Positions 8,274-16,227 of a stretch of DNA of 21,070 nucleotides are shown here, one piece after another. The position numbers and the translations under genes were made by a program. Location of the stretch: the NCBI GenBank assembly GCA_905372235.1, contig CAJPOF010000042.1:1-21070 (forward strand), read 5' to 3'. Within the stretch, counting starts at the first letter, position 1; each line of letters opens with the position of its first letter. This stretch comes from an uncultured Treponema sp. GTDB lineage: Bacteria > Spirochaetota > Spirochaetia > Treponematales > Treponemataceae. The notes under the pieces were generated by a model that saw only the letters and a list, made by a program, of their open reading frames with translations, ran no database searches and was not told the origin of the DNA.

Positions 8274-8987
8274 TTAGTCTTTTATGAAATAAAGCTCCGA
8301 TATTTCCCGTTCCGCATCAATGCCTTTTTTCTCGAACTTTGTGATAGGCCTCCAATCTTGGCTTGCGGCAAAAGAATCGTATTTATTGTGAAGCCCTGAA
8401 GTTTCCCTAAGTTCTTCCATGGCGAACTCTGCGTACTCAAGCCAGTCTGTAACAAAATATATGTATCCGCCTGAAGCAAGTTTTCTTGCAAAAAGTTCCG
8501 TATTGGGTCTTTTCATCATTCTTCTTTTGTGATGCTTTTTTTTCTGCCACGGATCTGGAAAAAACACATGGAAACCGCTCAGGCTGGAATCTCCTATCAT
8601 GTTCTCAAGAACTTCGATGGCATCGTGTTCGATAATGTAAAGATTTTTAAGTCCGCGGTTTTTTATCTCGCCAAGAAGACGCCCCACACCTGGTGTATGG
8701 ACTTCTATGCCTATGTAGTTTATGTCGGGATTTTTTTCGGCTATAAGAGCCGTCGCAGTTCCCATTCCAAAACCAATCTCAACCACAACAGGATTTGTGT
8801 TTCCGAACACATCGATTAGGTTCAGTTTTTCCTCGCTGTAAGGAATGCACCACACGTGGGAAAGTTCGGAATAATCCCTTTCCTGAGCCTGAGTCATGCG
8901 CCCTTTTCTTAGCACGTATGTCTTTATTGTGCGCATAGGGCTGTTTTTGTCATCGGACAAAGAATGTCCAAAACCAAAGTCATGCAA
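8274..8987 (-). CDS. trmB: tRNA (guanine-N7-)-methyltransferase TrmB
   Basis: TrmB uses S-adenosylmethionine to form m7G46 in the variable loop of tRNAs. Taking the start at 8987, the 237 residues show the SAM-binding motif VEIGFGMG (69-76), IEVHTPGVG (94-102), FFPDPWQKKKHHKRR (142-156) and TDW (180-182), all standard for the family. I prefer the TTG start at 8987 because AGGAGA (8999-8994) lies 6 bases upstream and the resulting short leader before RTIKTYVLRKGR resembles the layout of E. coli TrmB. An ATG start at 8936 (220 residues) lacks a ribosome-binding site. The longer frame to 9104 would run into the upstream lipoprotein gene and is rejected. It lies 17 bases after the lipoprotein stop and 39 bases before ligA. 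Confidence 0.94.
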   Translation of the reverse strand: MHDFGFGHSLSDDKNSPMRTIKTYVLRKGRMTQAQERDYSELSHVWCIPYSEEKLNLIDVFGNTNPVVVEIGFGMGTATALIAEKNPDINYIGIEVHTPGVGRLLGEIKNRGLKNLYIIEHDAIEVLENMIGDSSLSGFHVFFPDPWQKKKHHKRRMMKRPNTELFARKLASGGYIYFVTDWLEYAEFAMEELRETSGLHNKYDSFAASQDWRPITKFEKKGIDAEREISELYFIKD

Positions 8988-9004
8988 ATCGTCTCTCCTG
9001 AAAA

Positions 9005-9733
9005 TCAGCCGCCGGAAGCAGAAACGCATCCCGAATTCTTTGAAGCGTCCTTGTACACAGGCGGAAGAATGCATATCGAATTCGAGGAAGAGTCTACGAT
9101 ACATTTTCTGTAACTTGCTGAATTCCTGAATGTCGAAAAAATTTTTTTAGGCGTTTTCCAAGAAGAATCAATTTCGCCGAAATACACAAGCACATTGTTT
9201 CCGTCATAGACCGCAATTTCTTTTTTATAATCGTCAAGAAGTTTTTCAATGTCGCAGGCTTTGCACGTCATTATGTCGGTCCTATAGTCAAGGCGAAGCA
9301 CCGAATCATAAAATTTTTCCCTTGAATCAACATATCGGACATCGTACACCCCCCTAGGAACGGAAGAGCCAACGGGACTTACAAAAAAGGAATATCCAGC
9401 CCACATCCTACTGTCGCTTGAAAAAACAGTCGGCTCACGGCAGTTCCATTGATATGAGTTTTCCCGTGAAGTTACGCTAATCGAAGAAACCCGACGCACA
9501 TCGCTTGATGCCTCAAGGAACACGGCGAAACGCTGCGTGGGAAAACTTTCATCGTCGGCGTAATCAAATATTACGTAGCCCGATGCCGACACAAGCCTCG
9601 GTTCGGAATCCGAGCAAGAGACAAGCGGAACAAACAAAATCCACAATCCGCACAGAACAAAAAAATACGTCCGACTGAAAAAAAACTTCGCGCGATTTTT
9701 TAAATCAACTAAAAAAGAGACACTACATTCCAT
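9005..9733 (-). CDS. Hypothetical lipoprotein
   Basis: I do not recognise a domain family. The 242-residue product has a long hydrophobic N-terminal segment (about 23-39) ending in the lipobox LVSC (37-40), so C40 is the predicted acylated residue and SDSEP follows it. The mature part looks beta-sandwich-like (alternating short strands, many aromatic residues) and ends in a Ser/Gly-rich tail. ATG 9733 lies 3 bases after the upstream stop, with no clear Shine-Dalgarno, so coupling is likely. It belongs to the five-gene leftward unit. Because Lnt, encoded at 19119, would N-acylate such lipoproteins, an outer- or inner-membrane surface location is expected, but the partner is unknown. Confidence 0.77.
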   Translation of the reverse strand: MECSVSFLVDLKNRAKFFFSRTYFFVLCGLWILFVPLVSCSDSEPRLVSASGYVIFDYADDESFPTQRFAVFLEASSDVRRVSSISVTSRENSYQWNCREPTVFSSDSRMWAGYSFFVSPVGSSVPRGVYDVRYVDSREKFYDSVLRLDYRTDIMTCKACDIEKLLDDYKKEIAVYDGNNVLVYFGEIDSSWKTPKKIFSTFRNSASYRKCIVDSSSNSICILPPVYKDASKNSGCVSASGG

Positions 9734-9736
9734 AAA

Positions 9737-10903
9737 TCAGAAATTGAATATCAAGTTGATTACGGTAAGTTCGCTCGCGGAGAACTGGTTTACAAGGGAA
9801 TCGAACTTTACGTTCACCTTCTTGCACGCATCGTCAAGGTATGAAAGATAATAAAGCCCAAGATCCGTTCCTTCCTGACCATCGGGAAGTTCCCTGTAAA
9901 AATCAATCAAAGTCCGTTTATGGGTGTCGGCGACCATCTTTGTTTCAATGTTGTCTTTCACTTCCTGGAATTCGTCGTCCTTGTTGTAAAGCGTAATCTG
10001 AAGCCGTCCCTGTTTTCCAATCGAGGACGAACCGCCGCCAAGTTTCCATTGAACGGACACAAGCACCCTTTTTTTCAAAAGTTCCTTGATTATCTTCGCC
10101 CTTGTTTCCGGCGCAAGAAGCAGGGAATTTATGTCGTCCGTCGAAGGAAACATATTTTTTGCTTCTTTACGGATATTTGCGTTCTCGCTGTTGAGCGCAA
10201 GTTCCATCACCATCACCGATATGTATTCGGCGACCTTGGATTTTTCCATGTATGCGGAAAGAAGTTTCCTTATGGAATCAAGCATATCCAGAAAGCCGTC
10301 GGATTTATGGAAAAGCATTATGAGATACCAGTTCATAAGGCTGAGCCTGTTCATGAACTTTTCGGACATGAGCATGTATATGTTTTTTTCCTCGATAGAA
10401 AAATCCTTGTTCTCGCAGATTTCAGCCCACACAGGATCCAGTATCTCTTTTCTGATGGAATTTATAACTCCGTCCTTGTTCTGCAAAAGGGAACGAAGCT
10501 GTTTTTCGCTCATTTTTGTGCGTTCGTCTATAAGATGCGCTGGATTTTTCCTGTTGTACGTCCTTACGCAGTCGCACTGAATCAAAGCAGAATAGACTTC
10601 CCTGTCAAACTGCTTATACAGGAGCGAATACACGATAATCTTCGAAAGGTCCATGACCTCCTGCCTTGAAGAGACGAACTCAGGCATGGAAATCTCGATT
10701 TTCGAGATATAATCCAAAAGCAGCATACTTTGAATCGACTGCGGAGAAAATTTGTTAAGCGAAATACCGTATTCGTCAATGTTGTCCGCCAACCTAAAAC
10801 GCATCAGACGTTTTTTGTGGCTGATAAAATTGGACGCACCGTCTTCCGTCAAAATGACTTTAAGCGGCAACTCAAGCATTAGTTTTTTAGCAGCGGCAGA
10901 CAC
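9737..10903 (-). CDS. Conserved hypothetical, GHKL-ATPase-like C-terminus
   Basis: There is no confident family name. The 388 residues are cytoplasmic in character: no signal peptide and no membrane segment. Residues 1-225 are mainly helical. Residues 225-388 resemble a degenerate histidine-kinase-type (GHKL) ATP-binding fold. They contain an N-box-like MELALNSENA (E234, N238), strands around RLQITLYNKDDEF (300-312), a G2-box-like EGTDLGLYYLS (344-354), and a final strand pair ending VINLIFNF. The classic DxGxG G1 box is not obvious. No phospho-accepting dimerisation helix is recognised. The start is GTG 10903 with AGGAG 9 bases upstream; ATG 10879 is the alternative. It is the first gene of the unit and lies behind the divergent promoter. 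Confidence 0.75.
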   Translation of the reverse strand: MSAAAKKLMLELPLKVILTEDGASNFISHKKRLMRFRLADNIDEYGISLNKFSPQSIQSMLLLDYISKIEISMPEFVSSRQEVMDLSKIIVYSLLYKQFDREVYSALIQCDCVRTYNRKNPAHLIDERTKMSEKQLRSLLQNKDGVINSIRKEILDPVWAEICENKDFSIEEKNIYMLMSEKFMNRLSLMNWYLIMLFHKSDGFLDMLDSIRKLLSAYMEKSKVAEYISVMVMELALNSENANIRKEAKNMFPSTDDINSLLLAPETRAKIIKELLKKRVLVSVQWKLGGGSSSIGKQGRLQITLYNKDDEFQEVKDNIETKMVADTHKRTLIDFYRELPDGQEGTDLGLYYLSYLDDACKKVNVKFDSLVNQFSASELTVINLIFNF

Positions 10904-10925
10904 TATTAAATACTCCTAGAACTCC

Positions 10926-10954
10926 AGTATATCCGATATTCAAGCTATTTGCAA
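10926..10954 (-). promoter_or_regulatory. Promoter of the leftward five-gene unit
   Basis: On the minus strand TTGCAA (10954-10949) is 17 bases from TATACT (10931-10926). The start of the RNA would be near 10919, only about 16 bases before GTG 10903, with AGGAG (10917-10913) close to the 5' end. This is the best-scoring promoter by eye in the window. Confidence 0.65.
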
Positions 10955-10976
10955 TGAACTAGTATTCGTTTATAAT
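10949..10976 (+). promoter_or_regulatory. Promoter of the membrane protein-dinB unit
   Basis: TTGCAA at 10949-10954 is 16 bases from a perfect TATAAT (10971-10976). The -10 box ends 9 bases before ATG 10986, so the message should be leaderless or nearly so; no Shine-Dalgarno is present. The -35 hexamer is its own reverse complement and is the same one used by the opposing promoter. Confidence 0.6.
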
Positions 10977-10985
10977 CCAATATCG

Positions 10986-12986
10986 ATGAAGAAAAACAGA
11001 AAATTCTTCAAAACACTCTGTCTCATAATCTGTCTTTTCTTTCACGGAACAAGGCTGATCGCATCTTCGGGGTTCGAAAAATGCGAAAGGCTGTTTTCAA
11101 TCCTCGAAAAAAACGGTTCATCTCCAGAAAACCAGAGCCTGGTATTCAACGAGAGCAACGCATTTCCGTTCAACATTATCGACACATTCCCGGTAAATGC
11201 GGAAAAAAAAATCGAGCCTTCAAAAAAAAATGACGCAGAACTTTCGGAACTTTTTCTTGTGTTCCGTGTGGAAGACTTCCACGACAAGGAAAGGATTATT
11301 ACTGAAATTTCAAAAAAAATAAAAAATATCGAGCGGAGACTAAAAGTTTCCATTGTGTTCACATATGGCGACGAACTTTTCTCGTGGAAAGGAAAAATAA
11401 CAGGAGCGGAACGTTTTTCCTCCGCAGTGTCGGATGCTGCCTCAAAGACGGCGATATGCATACGTCTTTCTTCAAGGAATTCCATAATTCCGGGCGGAAA
11501 CACGGGCGCGTCCCCGACATATCTTGTTAAACTTGCGGCAAATTCGTTCGCCTCGGTAAAAGAGGACTATTCGATCGAGGCGGGATTAATCACATTCCTT
11601 TACGAAGAAGGCTTTTTAAAAACCGATGAAAGGGCGGACATTTTTTTTCAGGCGGGGCTTCCTTCAATCGCCGTAAATATTTCTTCAAAACCAGAAACCG
11701 TCGAAAAAATCCCCGAATTCGTTGAATGCATCGTAAAAAACATACCGAACGAAAAAAGCGTGAATCCCGACAGAAGAGCAAACCTTATAAAAATCGGGAA
11801 AAAATTCTTCAGCACAAGCGAAAAACTTACCACGACGCTATTCCTTGCGTTTTCGTTTTTAAGCCTTTTTGTGCTGTGCGAGTTTTCGTTCGTATCAAAA
11901 AAAACGGGCGAAAAACTAACCGAGGACGTAAAAAAGCTGTGGTACGTGCTTCCGCTTACCGTAGCGGCGACAGTGCTTTCCCTGTTCATGGCGCAGCTTT
12001 TGACGCTCGCCTTTTCGACTATAATCGGCATAAACGTATACATTCAGGTTGTCATAAAAATTGTAATCGCTTTCAGCATAAGTTCCGTAACGTTCTTTGC
12101 GACGTTAAAAACACGAAGGTTTATCGAGCTAAAGGCGTACTCGTATATCCTTACGATATGCGCAATCATAAACCTTGTGTTTTTCATTTCGCTGGACATA
12201 TCGCTTTTCTACCTTTTTGCGCTTGAATACGCTCTTATATATGTAACCCGCCCGGAAAAGCACACGCTCACAATGTCCTCGACTTTCCTTGTGCTTGTCC
12301 TTCCTTTTGTTCCGTACGCCATACAGCTCATAAAATTCTCCAAACCTGACGGAATCATGCTTTTGGTAAAAAGCGGAATTGGGATAAACCTTATAATATC
12401 GTTTCTTCTTGTGCCGTTCGAAATAATGTGGCTAAGAATTTTAGTCCGCCTGAACCAAAAATGGCAAGATTCAAATAAAAGCACAAGGCATTTTTACATT
12501 CAGAATGCGCTTTGGATTTCAGCGGCGTTCGTGATTTTCCTTGCGCTTGCCTTCGCCTCAAACCTTATGATTCCCCAAAAATACAAGATTCAAAAAGAAA
12601 AAAAAGAAACGCTTACAATCGAAAAAAATGAGAATGATTTCATCGAAATTGACGTAAAGGACAAGACTTATTTCGGAGAGACGACAAGGCTTATCACAAT
12701 TCGGACAAAAGAAGAATGCAGGAACGTCGAGGTGGAGCTTTCTTCGGATTCGGGAAATCCTGTGGTGTACTCTGACAACGACTACATATCGGACAAGACA
12801 GAATCCAAGGATTATTTCAGGCTTCCGGTAAATCCGCCAAAAGAAATCTCATTCAGATATATCGCAAACCGGAACGCAGAATCAAGCATAAAAGTTACAG
12901 CCCTGAAAGAATCAGCCAGGGACAACGGAAAATCATCGTTAGTGATGTATGAACACGAGATTTCCATTCCACGGAGACAAAAATGA
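10986..12986 (+). CDS. Multi-spanning membrane protein with large N-terminal ectodomain
   Basis: I recognise no named family with confidence. The 666 residues show a signal or anchor segment (about 7-27), an extracytoplasmic domain (28-278), a hydrophobic block with about seven or eight membrane segments (about 281-303, 319-348, 351-373, 384-403, 404-420, 430-450, 457-487, 505-528) and a beta-rich C-terminal domain (535-666). The ectodomain ends with FFQAGLPSIAVNIS (220-233), which recalls the last strand of M28-type aminopeptidase folds. An M28-like domain followed by a multi-spanning block is also seen in GPAA1 and ERMP1-type proteins, but the zinc ligands are not evident, so any such domain would be inactive. 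It starts behind a promoter with a predicted leaderless ATG. The stop overlaps dinB by 4 bases (ATGA). Confidence 0.83.
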   Translation: MKKNRKFFKTLCLIICLFFHGTRLIASSGFEKCERLFSILEKNGSSPENQSLVFNESNAFPFNIIDTFPVNAEKKIEPSKKNDAELSELFLVFRVEDFHDKERIITEISKKIKNIERRLKVSIVFTYGDELFSWKGKITGAERFSSAVSDAASKTAICIRLSSRNSIIPGGNTGASPTYLVKLAANSFASVKEDYSIEAGLITFLYEEGFLKTDERADIFFQAGLPSIAVNISSKPETVEKIPEFVECIVKNIPNEKSVNPDRRANLIKIGKKFFSTSEKLTTTLFLAFSFLSLFVLCEFSFVSKKTGEKLTEDVKKLWYVLPLTVAATVLSLFMAQLLTLAFSTIIGINVYIQVVIKIVIAFSISSVTFFATLKTRRFIELKAYSYILTICAIINLVFFISLDISLFYLFALEYALIYVTRPEKHTLTMSSTFLVLVLPFVPYAIQLIKFSKPDGIMLLVKSGIGINLIISFLLVPFEIMWLRILVRLNQKWQDSNKSTRHFYIQNALWISAAFVIFLALAFASNLMIPQKYKIQKEKKETLTIEKNENDFIEIDVKDKTYFGETTRLITIRTKEECRNVEVELSSDSGNPVVYSDNDYISDKTESKDYFRLPVNPPKEISFRYIANRNAESSIKVTALKESARDNGKSSLVMYEHEISIPRRQK

Positions 12987-14167
12987 GCGGAAAGACATAC
13001 CTTCACGTAGATATGGACGCATTTTTCGCATCCGTGGAACAGCGCGATCACCCTGAATGGAAAGGAAAGCCTGTGATAGTCGGAGGGCTTCCCACAGAAA
13101 GAAGGAGCGTAGTCTCAACGGCAAGCTACGAGGCAAGGGCGTTCGGAGTTCATTCGGCGATGCCCACGCAAAGGGCGTACGAACTTTGCCCCAACGGAAT
13201 ATACGTGCATGGAAACATGAAACATTATTCCGAAGTCTCGTCAAAAATAATGGAGATTCTTTCAAATTACACTCCTGACATTGACCAGATTTCGATAGAC
13301 GAAGCGTCGCTGGATCTTACCGGAACGCAGATGCTTTTCGGGCCTTCCGACGACCTTGCCCGAAAAATACAGGCAGAAATCCTTACGGAAACGGGACTTA
13401 CAGTGTCCTGCGGTCTTGCCTCGACAAAATATCTTGCAAAACTCGCTTCCGAAGTGAACAAGCCGAATGGATTTTTCATGATTCCAGAAGGCGACGAAGA
13501 AAAGTTCATGCTGAATCTTCCGCTTAAAAAAGTCTGGGGAATAGGCGGAAAAACGCTGGAACGCATGAACGCTTCAGGATTTTTTACGACACGTGACGTT
13601 CACGAAAAACCTATCGAAGTTTTAAAGATGGTCTTCGGAGAAGCAATGGGGACATTCCTTTTCAATGTCGTGCGGGGAATCGAGATGGAAAGCGAAAAAA
13701 AGAAAAGCCATTCGCTTTCAAACGAGACTACTTTTCCGTTTGACATAAAGGACATATATGCGGCTGAAACCTCCCTCATGGAACTTTCGTACTCGCTTAT
13801 GTTCAGACTGCTCAAAAAAGAACTATGCAGCAGGACGGTGTTCGTAAAAATCCGCTTCGAAGACTTTTCTACGGTAACGGTTCAAGAGACGGGAGAGTTC
13901 ATAACATCTGGCGATATGCTTTTTGAAAAGGCAAAAAAACTTTTAGAAAAAAAATTCTCAATCACAAAAGGAATACGGCTTCTTGGGGTCGGGGTTCAGA
14001 ACGTCGAAAAAGGACTCGAAGGAAACCAAGGCGTTCTTTTTGATTTCGGGGAGAAAAAGAAAATGGCTTTGGAGAAGGCGGTGCTTAAATTAAAATCAAA
14101 GCACCCCGAAACTAAAATCCAAAAGGCAAGGCTTTTTTCAAAAAGTCATTTTAGCGGAGAAAAATAG
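12983..14167 (+). CDS. dinB: DNA polymerase IV (Y-family)
   Basis: Pol IV is an error-prone translesion polymerase that extends past minor-groove adducts and misaligned primers. The 394 residues include YLHVDMDAFFASVE with metal ligand D10 and the steric-gate phenylalanine F15. SIDEA follows with D106/E107, then STKYLAKLAS and NKPNG, the HhH motif VWGIGGKTLERM, and a little-finger domain. QGVLF at 349-353 is a good beta-clamp-binding motif. Length is somewhat above the 351 of E. coli DinB because of the C-terminal tail. GGAG lies 6 bases before ATG 12983, which overlaps the stop of the membrane protein gene. No LexA-type operator is visible because the promoter is upstream of 10986. Its last 22 bases overlap the end of the opposing gene. 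Confidence 0.97.
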   Translation: MSGKTYLHVDMDAFFASVEQRDHPEWKGKPVIVGGLPTERRSVVSTASYEARAFGVHSAMPTQRAYELCPNGIYVHGNMKHYSEVSSKIMEILSNYTPDIDQISIDEASLDLTGTQMLFGPSDDLARKIQAEILTETGLTVSCGLASTKYLAKLASEVNKPNGFFMIPEGDEEKFMLNLPLKKVWGIGGKTLERMNASGFFTTRDVHEKPIEVLKMVFGEAMGTFLFNVVRGIEMESEKKKSHSLSNETTFPFDIKDIYAAETSLMELSYSLMFRLLKKELCSRTVFVKIRFEDFSTVTVQETGEFITSGDMLFEKAKKLLEKKFSITKGIRLLGVGVQNVEKGLEGNQGVLFDFGEKKKMALEKAVLKLKSKHPETKIQKARLFSKSHFSGEK

Positions 14168-16212
14168 CCGCTCTCGTCCCTTCCGCTCCTGTTCATAAGA
14201 TAAGATTCAATCTCGACCGGAAGAAAATTTTCCCCGAAATTCGTAGGCAAGGTTGACACATAGGAAAATGAATAGTTCCCCTGAGGAATGTCCAAAAGGT
14301 CTTCCACCAAAGACGCCAATCCCTCTTCCCTGAACACGTAGTAGCTTTTCCCTTTGGTGTTCTTCATTATGTATTCGGTCTCCTCGCTCACATTTTCCCG
14401 GCTAAGGAATATCGAAGAACACATTACAGAATTGTTGTTCATGTAGGCTACGGTCTGCGAAAGGCTGTATCTTTCAAAACTGCGCTCGGTAACGTTTCCG
14501 TGCGTAACAAAGACAACCGCGCGTTTTTTCCCTGCGTTTATAAGATCGTTTACGGCAAGGCGGAAAGCAAGGTCAAGCGGAACGACGCTAGATTTTTTTG
14601 TTTTCAGAGCGGATGCGTTGAAATTCCTTACATCTTTGGGATTTCCGGTAAATTCCACCACAGGTAAAAGCCCCGCAGAAAGGATACGAAGTGTCCCCTT
14701 CCCGTTCATGCCTTCGGCAACGGATTTTACCGCCGTCTCAATCATGCTGTCGGAAAGCGGGCTGTCGGAAAGCGAGCGGTCTATGATTACGGTAACATCG
14801 CAGTAAGTGTTTTCCGAAGCCGCACCCAAGAATTTCAGTTTGTTCACAGGCCGTCTGTCTTCCGTTATGTAGAAATTCGCTTCCTTCAATCCCACGATGG
14901 GATTTCTTTTCAGGCTCTCGACTTTCACGTCAAGCTGCACGTCCGGAAAATTCTTTGCGTTCACCCTCTCTATCTGGACAAAAAGCCCCCCGACCAGTTC
15001 CTGCATCCTTGCCATAACGTAAACTTCGTTCGCCTTGAAGTCGGAGACAAGAACATTTCCGTTAACGTCAGGAATAGCGCAGGTTATCCTTGAAGGGGCG
15101 TTCCCCATGTTCATGTTCTCGAAAGTCTCGCCCGTATGCGTATTCACGGAGATGACCTTGTTTGAATCGCAGACTACAAGGCGGTCCGTCCACACTTTTA
15201 GCGATTCCGGTCTTCTGAAAGTTCCCTCAAGCACAAGATTCCGGATAAAATTTCCGGCAAGGTCAAACTCGTATATGCAGCCTTTTACGTCGTCAGCCAC
15301 ATACACAGAATCGCCAAGGACGGCTATCCCCGTAGGACCTTTTAGCCCCGAAAACGTTTTTGAAGAAGTGCCGAACACAAAAAGGGCATTTCCATCCTTG
15401 TCGAAGACCACCACTCGGCGGTTTCCGTAGTCCGTAGCGTATATGTTCCCCCTGAAATCTTCCGCCACGTATTGCGGCCCGATGAAAGAACCGTTTCCCC
15501 TTCCCTTTGAGCCTATGTATTTTTCAAAGCGACCGTTCTTCGAAAGCACGGAAAGCCTGTTTCCCAATGTTTCTGTCAAAAGGATTTTCCCGGAAGAAAG
15601 CCTTATCATGTCAAGCGGATGGTCAAAGCCGTTCAACGGACCTGTTATTCTGTCTATAACCGTTCCGTTCACATTGAAAAGCAAAAGCTGGTTCGAGCCG
15701 TATGCCAAGACCCAGAAAGTTCCGTTTCCGTTCGGAAGTATGGAAACCGGCTCCGTATAGATTAGGTTTCCGTTGTATGTTCCCGGATACGAGCCGGATT
15801 CCGTATACACGTCCTCCATTCCGTTTTCTTCAAGGGTGAACCTTCGTTCCGCCACTATCCGGATTTTGTTCTCAAGAAGGATTCCGCCGTAGCCGTTATT
15901 TTTTGCCTTTTCCCATTCCTGCAAGGCGATTCCTTCAAGCCCGGAATAATAGTAGGCTTTTCCCATCCAGTCGAGGATTCGGCTGTCTGTGGGAGTGTAT
16001 GTCAAAGCCTTCTCAAACTGGAGAATCGCCTCGTTGAAAGTCCCGCGGTAAAACGCCTGAACGCCCCGACGGAACTCCTCGTAAGCAAAACCTTCCTCCG
16101 CCGTCCTTATCTCTTTAGTAACAGAAAGACGATCGCTGTATGAGGATGCCTGTGAAAAAACGCATATCGGTAATGAAAGAATCAAGGGCAAAAGCAAAAG
16201 ACTTTTTTTCAT
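14146..16212 (-). CDS. Exported TPR / NHL beta-propeller / VWA-domain protein
   Basis: The 688-residue protein (from ATG 16212) has a signal peptide (about 1-22). It continues with one or two TPR units (about 43-105), a six-bladed NHL-type propeller region (about 150-400, with repeats of the form 'GN-IYATDYGNRRVVVF' and 'GDSVYVADD'), a linker, and a von Willebrand A domain (about 470-640). The VWA domain has the MIDAS start DRSLS (D478, S480, S482). All three parts are protein-interaction modules, so it is probably an envelope scaffold or adhesin-like receptor; no enzyme motif is seen. I prefer ATG 16212 (AGGAG 10 bases upstream) over an in-frame TTG at 16218. The nearest neighbour upstream is a TPR protein 15 bases away. 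The stop lies inside the dinB 3' end. Confidence 0.88.
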   Translation of the reverse strand: MKKSLLLLPLILSLPICVFSQASSYSDRLSVTKEIRTAEEGFAYEEFRRGVQAFYRGTFNEAILQFEKALTYTPTDSRILDWMGKAYYYSGLEGIALQEWEKAKNNGYGGILLENKIRIVAERRFTLEENGMEDVYTESGSYPGTYNGNLIYTEPVSILPNGNGTFWVLAYGSNQLLLFNVNGTVIDRITGPLNGFDHPLDMIRLSSGKILLTETLGNRLSVLSKNGRFEKYIGSKGRGNGSFIGPQYVAEDFRGNIYATDYGNRRVVVFDKDGNALFVFGTSSKTFSGLKGPTGIAVLGDSVYVADDVKGCIYEFDLAGNFIRNLVLEGTFRRPESLKVWTDRLVVCDSNKVISVNTHTGETFENMNMGNAPSRITCAIPDVNGNVLVSDFKANEVYVMARMQELVGGLFVQIERVNAKNFPDVQLDVKVESLKRNPIVGLKEANFYITEDRRPVNKLKFLGAASENTYCDVTVIIDRSLSDSPLSDSMIETAVKSVAEGMNGKGTLRILSAGLLPVVEFTGNPKDVRNFNASALKTKKSSVVPLDLAFRLAVNDLINAGKKRAVVFVTHGNVTERSFERYSLSQTVAYMNNNSVMCSSIFLSRENVSEETEYIMKNTKGKSYYVFREEGLASLVEDLLDIPQGNYSFSYVSTLPTNFGENFLPVEIESYLMNRSGRDESGYFSPLK

Positions 16213-16227
16213 TTCCAAAAGACTCCT

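Noticed and set aside
8988..9104. Longer TrmB start at 9104
   Set aside because: It would lie inside the lipoprotein coding region, and the added residues look like a shadow frame of it.
5675..9733. The two anchored proteins of the ligA unit as recent paralogues
   Set aside because: They share an N-terminal anchor and beta-rich character, but I cannot align them convincingly by eye.
9920..10669. 249-codon plus-strand frame opposite the GHKL-like gene
   Set aside because: It is His/Phe-rich with no motif. The minus-strand gene has a promoter, a ribosome-binding site and a plausible fold.
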